Below are positions 24,593-33,823 of a stretch of DNA of 38,355 nucleotides, one piece after another. The translations under genes were made by a program, and so were the position numbers. The notes below the pieces were generated by a model. It saw only the letters and a program-made list of their open reading frames with translations. It had not been told where the DNA came from and did not search any database. Numbering within the stretch: the first letter of the stretch is position 1; every line of letters starts with the position of its first letter. This DNA comes from Dehalococcoidia bacterium (GTDB lineage: Bacteria; Chloroflexota; Dehalococcoidia; Lucifugimonadales; UBA3495), in assembly GCA_022825745.1 (NCBI GenBank), contig JAJDWF010000047.1:1-38355 (forward strand), given 5' to 3'.

Positions 24593-25380
24593 CAGTGTCC
24601 ACCCTTACCCGGCAGCGGGTACTGGTCAACTTTCTTGAGGTAGATGACGCTGGGTCGGGTGTTCATTTCCTCCAGCAGGCGGTAGCCCCGGGTCTCGCGG
24701 TCATGCTCGCCGTGGCCGGGGTGCGCGTTCACGTCGTCGAAGTACGGCTTGATGGCGGCGTTGGGGTCCATCAGGTCGCCGAACATCAGCGCGTTGGTGG
24801 GGCAGGCCTGGACGCACGCCGGATCATAGTTGCCGCCGGCGATGGTCTCGTCGTTCAGGCGGTTGCCGCCCTGGGACTCCACCTTGAGCTCGCCCCGGCG
24901 GATGCGCTGCACGCAGAAGGTGCACTTTTCGGTGATGCCGCGAGTGCGCACGGTTACGTCGGGGTTCAGCTGGTTTTCCATGCGCGCCGGCCAGTTGGGA
25001 TGCCAGTAGTTGAACATCCGCACCTGGTAGGGGCAGTTGTTGATGCAGTAGCGCGTGCCGACGCAGCGGTTATAGACCTGGACGTTGAGCCCTTCCTCGT
25101 TGTGGTATGTGGCGAACACCGGGCAGACCGGCTCGCAGGGCGCGTTTTCGCAGTGCTGGCACAGCACGGGCATGAACCGCGCCTTGACGTTGGGGTACTC
25201 GCCCTCCCAGTAGCGCTCGATGCGGATCCACTCGTAGGCCCGGCGCTGCAGGAAGTAGTCCTTGGTGTTGATGGGGATGTTGTTCTCGGCCTGGCAGGCG
25301 ATGACACAGGCCTGGCAGCCCGTGCACTTGTCCAGGTCGGCGACCATTCCCCACTTGTGTTCAAATTGGGCGTTCGGCAT
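24592..25380 (-). CDS. actB: Alternative complex III Fe-S subunit ActB2 (separately encoded)
   Basis: The 262-residue ferredoxin-like protein carries four clusters' worth of ligands: C19/22/25/29 (CTGCQACVIAC), C74/77/82/86 (CQHCENAPCEPVC), C106/112/116 (CVGTRYCINNC), C153/156 (CTFC) and C189/193. At the third site the usual fourth Cys is Thr109 (GTRYC), the pattern expected for one [3Fe-4S] and three [4Fe-4S] clusters in ActB. It relays electrons on the periplasmic side between the quinol site and haems. In many organisms this domain is fused to the molybdopterin-like part; here the halves are separate genes divided by a 61-base gap containing an inverted repeat. Confidence 0.92.
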   Translation of the reverse strand: MPNAQFEHKWGMVADLDKCTGCQACVIACQAENNIPINTKDYFLQRRAYEWIRIERYWEGEYPNVKARFMPVLCQHCENAPCEPVCPVFATYHNEEGLNVQVYNRCVGTRYCINNCPYQVRMFNYWHPNWPARMENQLNPDVTVRTRGITEKCTFCVQRIRRGELKVESQGGNRLNDETIAGGNYDPACVQACPTNALMFGDLMDPNAAIKPYFDDVNAHPGHGEHDRETRGYRLLEEMNTRPSVIYLKKVDQYPLPGKGGH

Positions 25381-25411
25381 CTTCTAATTATCCCGAGGGT
25401 TCCGGTTCGTC

Positions 25412-25431
25412 ATTCCCGCGACAGCGGGAAT
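25412..25431. repeat. Inverted repeat of the ATTCCC-N8-GGGAAT type between actB1 and actB2
   Basis: ATTCCCGC (25412-25419) and GCGGGAAT (25424-25431) form a perfect 8-bp stem with a GACA loop. Flanking bases (CGTC before, CCAG after) match the form of a dispersed repeat seen in several unrelated bacterial genomes, similar in core to the Neisseria dRS3 element. It is the only copy I see in the window. In the transcript it would form a stable hairpin between the two actB genes. Confidence 0.6.
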
Positions 25432-25441
25432 CCAGTCGTCC

Positions 25442-27694
25442 CTAGTGGCCTCCCTCTGCGCTGACGGTCTTGAATACCTGCTCGGCGGGATGTTCGCCGA
25501 TCTCGCGGCTGGTGTAGCCGCCCTCGAGCTTGGAAACGGCCATGCTGTCGCCCGTCGGCGTGATGGTGCAGCGGTTGCCGCTCCAGGTCACCCCGCCGGC
25601 GTCGTTGGCGGCCACGGCGAGGATGGACACGACGTTGCTGCTCTCGCGGGAGTCCCGGCCGGTGGCGAATTCCGACCCGGCGGTTCGCCCGCCGCCCATG
25701 GGCACGGCGGCGATGTTGGGGGGCATGCCGGGGTTCAGGTACACCAGGGCCTGTATCGTCCCGGACGATGTGGTGATGTTCACCACGTCGCCCTCCCGGA
25801 GGCCCATCTCGTCGCGGCCCTGCTTTTCGTTGATCTCAACCCAGGTCTGCCACGCGACGGTGGTGATGGGGTCCGGCGTGTTCTGCGCCCAGGGCAAGTG
25901 CGCGTTCTTCCCGTCCAGCACGGTATGGTGCGCAAAGGGCAGCAGTTGGAAATTGCCGGTACCGTGCATCTGGGGCATCGCGGCCATGCCGGCGATGTCG
26001 TTGAGCAGGTTGGCGGACGGCGCCGGGGCGCTGCCGGTGGCGCTTTCGTCCCACCAGCAGCCGTTTTTCAGCGTTTCGGCAAAGTCGGCGCCCAACCCGT
26101 CGATATTGGCCCGGATCATCGCCTCGTAGCTCTCGGCCGGCATGGCGTCGGCCCGGCCCAGGTCGGCGGCGGCGTTGATCAGGATGTCGGGGAAGCTGCG
26201 CGGGTCCAGGTCGGGCAGCGGGTTCACCACCGGCTGCTGCACGGCGTACACGTGGTAACCGGGCATGGGGTCGGGCAGGTCGTCGCCCCAGTCTTCCAGC
26301 GCGGCGCGGTCGGGGATTAGCAGGTCGGCCATCACGCTGGTGTCGTCGATAAACGGGCTGGCGCTGATGATGGCGACGCTTTCGTTGCGGAGCGCGTCGC
26401 CCAGGCCCACGCCGGCGGGAAGTCCATGCACCGGGTCGGCGTTGTGAATAATCACCAAGCCGGTTGCGCCGCTGGCAATGTCGGCGGCGATCAACCGCCA
26501 CTCGTCCAGGGACACCGTAGGAGCGGAGGCCGGGCTGTCTGAAATGGGGCTGCCGGGGTCGGGCAGCAGGCCGCCCGCGTGTCCCACGTTGCCCATCAGG
26601 TAGTTCACCAGCAGCGCGGCCGAGGCGTTGAACCTGCCGTTGCTGTAAGCGCCGGCCTCGCCGCCGCCGCCGATGGCCAGGCCGCCGTGGGCCGCGTAGT
26701 CATGCGCCAGGCCGTAGAAGAAGTCGTTGAGGGACTTTCCGTCCAGTACGGCGTCGGGTATCTGCAGGATGCCGGCGTTGGCGTCGGGGGCGAAGGCGCT
26801 CAGCGCGCCGGGGCCGGCCTCGCCGGTGATGGCCTGCACCGATGGCGACTCGGCGTGGGATTGGGCAATCGCCCAGCCCATGGCCATGGCCGCGTAGCCC
26901 TCGGAACCGGGCGCGATGGGCACCCACTTGTCGGCGTTGGCCGCCGTCATGGAGTAACGCGCGCCGAAGTGGATATGCGTGCCCCGTTGGTCGGTGTAGT
27001 CGCCGGAGCGGAATTTGCCGTAAGCCACTCCGTAGGTGGTGGGGCTGCCCCAGGTGGACAGGAAGTCCGATCCGAAACTGAGCAGCGTCGATGCTCGCGC
27101 GATGTCGTGGTAAGGCAGGCTGTCGCTGCCCAGGATTTCTTTCACGGCTGCGCTGTAGGCCGCGTCGCCGTTGGCGTCGCAAAAGGCGACGTGCCGGCCG
27201 CCGAAGGCGTCGGCGAATGCGCCGCTAATCCGGGCGAAGCTGCACTTGCGGTCTTCCGTCAGCAGCAGCATCCGGCTGCCGTTGGTGTCCACCGCCGCGT
27301 TGAAGCGGTTCAGCGCTTCCTCCCATGAGATGGGGCGGTACTGCCCTGAGCCTCGGGGGCCGTTGCGCAGCATCGGGCCGGCGATGCGGTCGGGGTGGTA
27401 GAGGGATTGCAGCATCGCGTCGGCCGCCGGCGACTGCTTGCCCTGGTTGGTGGGGAACCGGGGGTTGCCCCGCACCTTCTTGGCGCGGCCTTCCATGACC
27501 CGCACGAGCACGCCCTGGCCGCCCGGCACGGAGCTGTCGTAGGTGGCGTACCAGTTGTCCCGGCCGTTGACCAGGTCTTCCGGGATGAGCGCCGGGCTTT
27601 GCACCCGCAACTCATCGTCGAACAGGTCGCAGGCAATGGCTCCGGTAGCGGCGATACCGGCCCAGGCCAGGAAATTTCGGCGGCTAAGTTTCAT
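25442..27694 (-). CDS. actB: Alternative complex III subunit ActB1 (molybdopterin-oxidoreductase-like, cofactor-less type)
   Basis: The 750-residue protein begins KLSRRNFLAWAGIAATGA, a Tat-like signal (SRRNFL), so it is exported folded. The region GVLVRVMEGRAKKVRGNPRF, QSLYHPDRIAGPMLRNGPRG and WEEALNRF follows the molybdopterin oxidoreductase pattern. Where catalytic relatives carry the N-terminal CxxC-type [4Fe-4S] motif, this one reads NWYATYDSSVPGGQG with no Cys, so that cluster is absent. Known ActB1 domains likewise lack the Mo cofactor and are structural. The C-terminal VNITTSSGTIQALVYLNPG segment fits the dinucleotide-binding-like domain. It lies between ActA (48-base gap) and the Fe-S half ActB2. 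Confidence 0.9.
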   Translation of the reverse strand: MKLSRRNFLAWAGIAATGAIACDLFDDELRVQSPALIPEDLVNGRDNWYATYDSSVPGGQGVLVRVMEGRAKKVRGNPRFPTNQGKQSPAADAMLQSLYHPDRIAGPMLRNGPRGSGQYRPISWEEALNRFNAAVDTNGSRMLLLTEDRKCSFARISGAFADAFGGRHVAFCDANGDAAYSAAVKEILGSDSLPYHDIARASTLLSFGSDFLSTWGSPTTYGVAYGKFRSGDYTDQRGTHIHFGARYSMTAANADKWVPIAPGSEGYAAMAMGWAIAQSHAESPSVQAITGEAGPGALSAFAPDANAGILQIPDAVLDGKSLNDFFYGLAHDYAAHGGLAIGGGGEAGAYSNGRFNASAALLVNYLMGNVGHAGGLLPDPGSPISDSPASAPTVSLDEWRLIAADIASGATGLVIIHNADPVHGLPAGVGLGDALRNESVAIISASPFIDDTSVMADLLIPDRAALEDWGDDLPDPMPGYHVYAVQQPVVNPLPDLDPRSFPDILINAAADLGRADAMPAESYEAMIRANIDGLGADFAETLKNGCWWDESATGSAPAPSANLLNDIAGMAAMPQMHGTGNFQLLPFAHHTVLDGKNAHLPWAQNTPDPITTVAWQTWVEINEKQGRDEMGLREGDVVNITTSSGTIQALVYLNPGMPPNIAAVPMGGGRTAGSEFATGRDSRESSNVVSILAVAANDAGGVTWSGNRCTITPTGDSMAVSKLEGGYTSREIGEHPAEQVFKTVSAEGGH

Positions 27695-27742
27695 TGGTCA
27701 GGGAGTTCCGTGGTCAAGTGGTTCCGTTGCCGGAGCGCGGCC

Positions 27743-28420
27743 TTACTTGTGACAGACGGTACAGTCGGTGCTTACGTCGTTTTCGCGGTGGCAGTCCAAG
27801 CAGGTGCCCATCTTGAGCGACTGGCCGTCCTGGGGCTGCACTTCTTCCATTTGGGCTATGTCGCCGTGGCAGACGGAACAGGCCTCCTGCACGGGTACGG
27901 GCAGAGTCATCGGCGTTTCGTCGCCCACGGGCAGGGTGACGACGCGCTCCTCGCCCTGGGTCAGGAACCGCAGGTGGGCTTCGTGGACGAACCGCACGTG
28001 GTCGGGCATCCGGTGGACCCGCTCCCAGTCGATGGGGCGTCCGTCGGCGTGCTTGTCGATCACGCGCTGGATGTTGATCAGGGTTTCCGGTTCGGCGACG
28101 TCGGCCTTGGCGTTGGCGCCGTTGATCTGCTTGTGGCAGATGACGCAGACCTCCACGGCCGGCACGGTCGCCGCTGCCCCGGTGGTCACGTTGCGGTGGC
28201 AGAATTCGCACTGGATGGCGTGGCCGCCGTCCTCAACCGCACCCGCGTGTACGGTGTGCGGGAAGGGTATCGGCTGGTCGGGCGCGTTGCCCCAGCCGAA
28301 GGGCGGGTTGGAGAACCACGACATGAACAGCACCACCACGATGAAGGCTACGATTGCTGTTGCCAGCAGCCCTGCCAGGGCCAGGGGTATGAGTTGTCGG
28401 GTTGGCGGCAGAGGCGGCAT
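27743..28420 (-). CDS. actA: Alternative complex III subunit ActA (membrane-anchored pentaheme cytochrome c)
   Basis: The 225-residue protein has a membrane anchor at about 10-35 (IPLALAGLLATAIVAFIVVV) and exactly five CxxCH haem motifs: CEFCH at 71-75, CVICH at 92-96, CSVCH at 181-185, CLDCH at 207-211 and CTVCH at 220-224. Extra His residues (HTVH, VHRMPDHVRFVHEAH) supply distal ligands. Five haems and the order within the operon are diagnostic of ActA, which accepts electrons from ActB and passes them to ActE or an oxidase. No strong ribosome-binding site is seen before ATG 28420. Maturation would need the CcmF/CcmH proteins encoded downstream. Confidence 0.93.
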   Translation of the reverse strand: MPPLPPTRQLIPLALAGLLATAIVAFIVVVLFMSWFSNPPFGWGNAPDQPIPFPHTVHAGAVEDGGHAIQCEFCHRNVTTGAAATVPAVEVCVICHKQINGANAKADVAEPETLINIQRVIDKHADGRPIDWERVHRMPDHVRFVHEAHLRFLTQGEERVVTLPVGDETPMTLPVPVQEACSVCHGDIAQMEEVQPQDGQSLKMGTCLDCHRENDVSTDCTVCHK

Positions 28421-28501
28421 GGGTGGCTATCGTGTGCTTCAGGTAATGGTTGATTGGCTACGCCGGCGGGCGGCGTCAGCTTCGGTCTGTTTCGCGAACC
28501 G

Positions 28502-28801
28502 TTATACGAACAGGCGGTGCCAGACGCCTTGCAGCGTCATGGGAGACTGCATGATGGTGAGGACCATCATCGCCACTGCGCCGCCCAACGCGGCGAGGCC
28601 GATAACGGTGATGGGGATGCGCAAGCGGCTGAATACGGCGGGATAGGTGCCCGTCTGCACGCCCGAGGGAATCAGCCCGTGGGCGATCAGCATGCTGAAC
28701 GCAAAAATGATGATCAACGGGAAGTAGATCCACAGGTAGGTCAGCCACAGGTGAACGTTCTGCCAGAGCATGGCGTTCATTGCGTTGGGATCGGGCGGCA
28801 T
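28502..28801 (-). CDS. Small membrane protein preceding actA
   Basis: The frame gives 99 residues from 28801, or 92 from an internal Met at 28780; neither has a strong ribosome-binding site. Two long hydrophobic segments are present (YLWIYFPLIIIFAFSMLIAHGLI and IPITVIGLAALGGAVAMMVLTI, given here in part: YLWIYFPLIIIFAFSMLIAH), joined by a polar loop. It is the first gene after the predicted promoter and precedes actA by 81 bases, so it belongs to the ACIII operon. It may be a lineage-specific small subunit or assembly factor; I recognise no family. Confidence 0.65.
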   Translation of the reverse strand: MPPDPNAMNAMLWQNVHLWLTYLWIYFPLIIIFAFSMLIAHGLIPSGVQTGTYPAVFSRLRIPITVIGLAALGGAVAMMVLTIMQSPMTLQGVWHRLFV

Positions 28802-28861
28802 TTGGTTACTGAACCTGCGCGGAAAGCTTTTGGTTGCTGGTCGCGTACCCTGGCGGTTTCC

Positions 28862-28884
28862 GATTTTTACCCCTCGTAAAAATC
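28862..28884 (-). promoter_or_regulatory. AT-rich inverted repeat in the act operon leader
   Basis: GATTTTTAC (28862-28870) is perfectly complementary to GTAAAAATC (28876-28884) around a 5-base centre. It lies between the predicted promoter (28909-28935) and the first act-operon gene at 28801. The AT-rich 9-bp arms in an otherwise GC-rich region fit an operator for a dimeric regulator. No T-run follows on the minus strand, so a terminator is less likely. Confidence 0.55.
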
Positions 28885-28908
28885 AGACCCCGTTTTGGGC
28901 TGGTGAAA

Positions 28909-28935
28909 ATTATCACATTCAATTTGACGTGTCAA
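28909..28935 (-). promoter_or_regulatory. Predicted sigma70 promoter of the act operon
   Basis: On the minus strand a perfect TTGACA (28935-28930) is followed after 15 bases by GATAAT (28914-28909), preceded by TG as in extended -10 elements; alternatively TAATTT lies at 17-base spacing. The leader to the first gene is roughly 100 bases and holds the 28862-28884 inverted repeat. The 15-base spacer is shorter than ideal. Confidence 0.5.
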
Positions 28936-28957
28936 CAAGCCGGCGTACCGCGACCGG

Positions 28958-28987
28958 GCGTTTTCAGGGCCGGAGCGTTTTCAGGGC
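28958..28987. repeat. Short direct repeat (13 bp, period 17)
   Basis: GCGTTTTCAGGGC occurs at 28958-28970 and again at 28975-28987, separated by four bases. It lies just upstream of the predicted act promoter and downstream of the nitrilase stop. A period of 17 is not an integral number of helix turns. It could be a paired regulator site or a simple duplication. Confidence 0.4.
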
Positions 28988-29009
28988 AAAGTGAAACCGG
29001 CCGGCAAAA

Positions 29010-29804
29010 TCACAGCCACGCCACCTCGTAGTCGTCTGAGATGGGCGCCATGCTGTCCAGGTCCCAGTCGAAGGCCAGCACCGCCGACTCCTCGCCGCAG
29101 TAGGCTTCCAGCACGCGCTTGCCGTCCCGGGCGACCACGCTGACCGCCTCGTTGAAATCCAGGTCGTCGGCCTCCCAGCCGGAGCGGTTGCAGACCATGA
29201 TGGGCAGGCCGGTGTCCAGCGTGCGCTGCTCCCACTCGCCCAGCGGCCCGCAGTCGCCGGGCCCCCAGGATGCCGGCGACACCAGCAGCTTCGCGCCCCG
29301 TTCCTGCAGGATGCCGGCCACATCATTCTTGTAAGCGTCGGCGCAGATCACCACGCCCACCGGCACCTGTCCTTCGATCTCGCCCACCGGCACCGGAATC
29401 GGGGCGATCTCCGCCCCCGGCGACGACCATGCCTCGGGGCCGCGCAACGCCTTGACCTTGCGGTGCCGCCCGATGATGCTGCCGTCCGGCCCAATCACGA
29501 ACACCGTGTTGTACATCAACCCTTCGTCCGGGTCGCGCTCGGGATGCGACAAAAACACTGTCACCCCGTGCTCGGCCACCTGCCCGCAGAACCGCTGCAT
29601 CCAATCGTCCGGCTGCGGCAGGATCCAATCCGTCCCGATAACCTCGGCAAACTTGTAACCCGTGATGAACAGCTCCGGCGTGATGACCCACTGCGCCCCC
29701 ATCTCAGCCGCCCGCGCCAGCCCCTGCTCAGCCAACCCACGGTTATGCTCCACGTCGGCAACAACAGGAGACAGGTGCAGCATGGCAACGCGCAAGGATT
29801 TCAT
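29010..29804 (-). CDS. Nitrilase-superfamily (carbon-nitrogen hydrolase) protein
   Basis: The 264-residue product has the Glu-Lys-Cys triad of the superfamily: Glu44 in TPELFITGY, Lys116 in GRHRKVKAL and Cys154 in GVVICADAYKND. The length and the PELFITGY/GVVICADA pattern suit amidases of the carbamoylputrescine or omega-amidase type more than true nitrilases. The enzyme is cytoplasmic and would hydrolyse a C-N bond of an amide or nitrile. ATG 29804 has only a weak AGG site about 12 bases upstream. No neighbouring pathway gene indicates the substrate. Confidence 0.9.
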   Translation of the reverse strand: MKSLRVAMLHLSPVVADVEHNRGLAEQGLARAAEMGAQWVITPELFITGYKFAEVIGTDWILPQPDDWMQRFCGQVAEHGVTVFLSHPERDPDEGLMYNTVFVIGPDGSIIGRHRKVKALRGPEAWSSPGAEIAPIPVPVGEIEGQVPVGVVICADAYKNDVAGILQERGAKLLVSPASWGPGDCGPLGEWEQRTLDTGLPIMVCNRSGWEADDLDFNEAVSVVARDGKRVLEAYCGEESAVLAFDWDLDSMAPISDDYEVAWL

Positions 29805-29843
29805 GTGATCAAACCTGCCGGGCGGTGGGGTAGGTTGGCGGGA

Positions 29844-30236
29844 TTATAGCACTACCGCAACGTCGGTACGGGCAAAGTCGTTGCCCTTGAATAGTAGCGG
29901 TAATCCCTGGGCCTTGGCCAGTGCGTAGGAGAAAGTATCGCCGAAATTCAGTTGCGCCGGATGCCGGCGGCCTTTGCCGTATTGTTCGTAGGCGCGGCGG
30001 GCGATTTCGGCCTGCTCCGCATCGAACGGGACGATAGAAATGGGTAGCTCCCGAATTAAGGCTTGGGCGCGTGCATAGACATCGTCGCCCTTGCCCATAG
30101 CTACGATGTAAAACTCTACCAGCGTGGCGGCGGAGATTAGCATTTGCCCGGCTTCATCAATGGCGTGGCGGATGTCAGGCGCTTCCAGTTCGTCCATCAC
30201 CAACGCCATCAGCGATGAGGTATCGGATACAATCAT
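29844..30236 (-). CDS. VapC-like PIN-domain toxin
   Basis: The start is ATG 30236; longer frames to 30446 run through the antitoxin gene in another frame. The 130-residue protein begins MIVSDTSSLMALVMDE (first catalytic Asp), continues with SAATLVEFYIV (Glu) and ends with HPAQLNFGDTFSYALAKAQG and LLFKGNDFARTDV, the closing acidic motif of VapC RNases. These toxins cleave tRNA or rRNA until their antitoxin blocks them. It follows the antitoxin-like gene by 16 bases. The nitrilase gene begins 39 bases downstream. Confidence 0.9.
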   Translation of the reverse strand: MIVSDTSSLMALVMDELEAPDIRHAIDEAGQMLISAATLVEFYIVAMGKGDDVYARAQALIRELPISIVPFDAEQAEIARRAYEQYGKGRRHPAQLNFGDTFSYALAKAQGLPLLFKGNDFARTDVAVVL

Positions 30237-30252
30237 CAGGCCGCCATTCCTG

Positions 30253-30510
30253 CTACCTTTTCCCGGATCCATTTGAAGGTTCATCCAGGCCGTCGGCGTG
30301 GCCTTGCCGCGCCAAATCCGCCGCGTGCTGCTGGGAGGAGTCATCCCAGTATTGGCGGGTGCGCCAGCGCGGTCGGTCGGTGACACTGTCCTCCAGATAC
30401 TCCAACGCCACGTCCAGTACCTTCTCGTTGGCGTCCGGGCCGTCAAAGCCCATTCGTTGAGCCAGCGCCGCGATACGAGTTGCGATGTCCGGCTTGTCCA
30501 GGGTAGTCAT
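30253..30510 (-). CDS. Antitoxin-like protein paired with the PIN toxin
   Basis: ATG 30510 (a GTG two codons earlier is possible) follows AAGGATG. The 85-residue protein starts DIATRIAALAQRMGFDGPDANEKVLDVALEYLED in consecutive helices, quoted here only as RIAALAQRMGFDGPD and VLDVALEYLED. A short linker and a polar tail rich in Asp, Gln and His follow. This helical head with a disordered tail fits VapB-type antitoxins whose tail threads into the PIN active site. It has a clear paralogue 18 bases upstream. Confidence 0.72.
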   Translation of the reverse strand: MTTLDKPDIATRIAALAQRMGFDGPDANEKVLDVALEYLEDSVTDRPRWRTRQYWDDSSQQHAADLARQGHADGLDEPSNGSGKR

Positions 30511-30528
30511 GGTCACAGCATCCTTTGG

Positions 30529-30819
30529 TTACTTGGGCAGCCCGAATTCGTCGTACAATTCGTCCTGGAGCAATTGCGACAGGGGCCGGAGGTCGGTTTC
30601 CGGGTAGCCTTTCTCCTTCAAGTATGCCACGCGGTCGCGCTCTACCATCGCATCAATCTCGGCGCGGGTGTACCACCGTTCCCACTTGCCAGTGCTTTTG
30701 TCCAGATAGTCCAGCGCGGCCATGATTACCCGCTCCGCCGCGTCCGGGCCGGCAAAGCCCAGCCGCTCGGCCAAGTCGGCGATGCGCGCTTCCATCTCCG
30801 GTTTCAGTGCGGTAGCCAT
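30529..30819 (-). CDS. Second antitoxin-like protein, paralogue of the downstream gene
   Basis: ATG 30819 has a good CGGAGA site. The 96-residue protein has the same head as its neighbour: RIADLAERLGFAGPDAAERV then ALDYLDKSTGKWERWYTR, with the conserved GFxGPDAxE..V..AL.YL pattern. Its tail differs (VERDRVAYLKEKGYPE, then LLQDELYDEFGLPK). No separate toxin gene accompanies it. It may be an orphan copy from duplication, a second antitoxin for the same PIN protein, or half of a heteromeric antitoxin. Confidence 0.68.
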   Translation of the reverse strand: MATALKPEMEARIADLAERLGFAGPDAAERVIMAALDYLDKSTGKWERWYTRAEIDAMVERDRVAYLKEKGYPETDLRPLSQLLQDELYDEFGLPK

Positions 30820-30851
30820 GTCGTTCTCCGGTAGCGTTGGCGGCCTGCCGA

Positions 30852-31793
30852 TTATTCCCCCACTTGCAATTGTACGGTATCGGGGCTGACGCCGCAGTGC
30901 TCCAGCAGCGTTTTGGCTTTACTTACCGCTGATGTGCTACCGACATTGACCACTAACGATGTACCGTTGATTGCGCGTGGTGCTGCAAAACGCTCGCCAT
31001 TTGGATGTACTTGTCTGTTATTGACGATACAGTATCCCTTTGCACCGTTACCGCCGCGTACCAAAACTGGCTCGCTATTGCTGGTGAGTGATCCGTTCGA
31101 TACCAACCATTCCGCAGTCCGTAGCAACAGATCACGCCTAGATTCCAACGCGTACTCTGTTCCATCGGGAAATTTGATTGTTGTTGGGTGCTTCATGCCT
31201 CTTTGTGCGGTAAAAGACGATAGTGCCACCCAGCTCGAACGAGCCGGAACAACCTCAGGCGACGCCGGTTGCATTACGGCGTTAGGAATGTTTGGTCTCT
31301 CCGCCACCACTGGCTGCCCTGACGCCAAATTTGGCTTCCACAGCAACAATAGTCTCAGAGCCAATTGGTGCACCGGCTGATTGACTATACGCAAATCCAA
31401 TATGCGGCGGTCTTCCAGAGGCGCCTGTTTGAAAACTTCGTACAGTTCCCAGACATCCCCATCCGTAACGGCGGCGTAACGCACTCCTCTTGCGTTCGCG
31501 TAGTTCAGCATCTGCATACGTTCATCGTCGTTGAGCGCGTGCCCAAGCCGTTTGGCTTCAATCACGGCCGCTGGTATCGACTCCGACCCGTGTAGAGCGT
31601 AGTCAGCCCTGCCCTCACCCACGGCGTACTCCGGTGTAACCAGCGCCGGGTCTGCCACGTCCCAACCCAGTGTCACCAGCAGCGGGTCGATCAACGCCGT
31701 GCGTGTGCGTATCTCGTTGGCCCTCAGCGTTGCGCCGTGGGTTCGTATTCGCTCTTGCAGCGTTTCGATTACGTTTACCAGGTCGTCAAGCAT
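30852..31793 (-). CDS. Stand-alone HsdR_N-like (PD-(D/E)xK) protein
   Basis: The 313-residue protein resembles the N-terminal nuclease domain of type I restriction subunits. LRANEIRTRTALIDPLLVTL is the opening helix, GEGRADYAL supplies Asp64, and AAVIEAKRLG supplies Glu79 and Lys81, followed by LNYANARGVRYAAVTDGDVWELY. There is no helicase. Residues about 175-313 form a second conserved-looking domain (KFPDGTEYALESRRDLLLRT, EHCGVSPDTVQLQV) that I recall as a C-terminal companion of such proteins. It may be a regulatory or defence nuclease without DNA translocation. ATG 31793 has a GGATGGG site. Another restriction-like locus lies 2 kb away across acs. Confidence 0.82.
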   Translation of the reverse strand: MLDDLVNVIETLQERIRTHGATLRANEIRTRTALIDPLLVTLGWDVADPALVTPEYAVGEGRADYALHGSESIPAAVIEAKRLGHALNDDERMQMLNYANARGVRYAAVTDGDVWELYEVFKQAPLEDRRILDLRIVNQPVHQLALRLLLLWKPNLASGQPVVAERPNIPNAVMQPASPEVVPARSSWVALSSFTAQRGMKHPTTIKFPDGTEYALESRRDLLLRTAEWLVSNGSLTSNSEPVLVRGGNGAKGYCIVNNRQVHPNGERFAAPRAINGTSLVVNVGSTSAVSKAKTLLEHCGVSPDTVQLQVGE

Positions 31794-31867
31794 TTCAACC
31801 CATCCAACAGTTCACGCAGTTCATCGGGCGATTTTAGCAGTCGCAAGGCGCGCCGCGAATTGTGCTC

Positions 31868-33787
<1,920 letters not shown>

Positions 33788-33791
33788 AAAA

Positions 33792-33823
33792 GCGCACCTC
33801 GCATAAAATCGCGTAAAGTGCGC
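33792..33823 (-). promoter_or_regulatory. Leader inverted repeat overlapping the acs ribosome-binding site
   Basis: GCGCAC at 33792-33797 is complementary to GTGCGC at 33818-33823, with a 20-base loop that itself holds a CGC/GCG pair. On the acs transcript the lower arm includes part of the GAGGTG Shine-Dalgarno. A TACAAT (-10-like) lies just upstream at 33831-33826, without a clear -35. Confidence 0.35.

Noticed and set aside
25412..25431. Evidence of transfer from Neisseria based on the dRS3-like repeat
   Set aside because: The core pattern occurs in many unrelated genomes and the flanking genes are ACIII genes of matching composition.
20600..28420. A nitrite, polysulfide or tetrathionate reductase operon
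   Set aside because: NrfD, Fe-S and molybdopterin-like subunits are shared, but five CxxCH motifs in ActA, two DUF3341 genes, a second NrfD-like protein and a monohaem lipoprotein identify ACIII.
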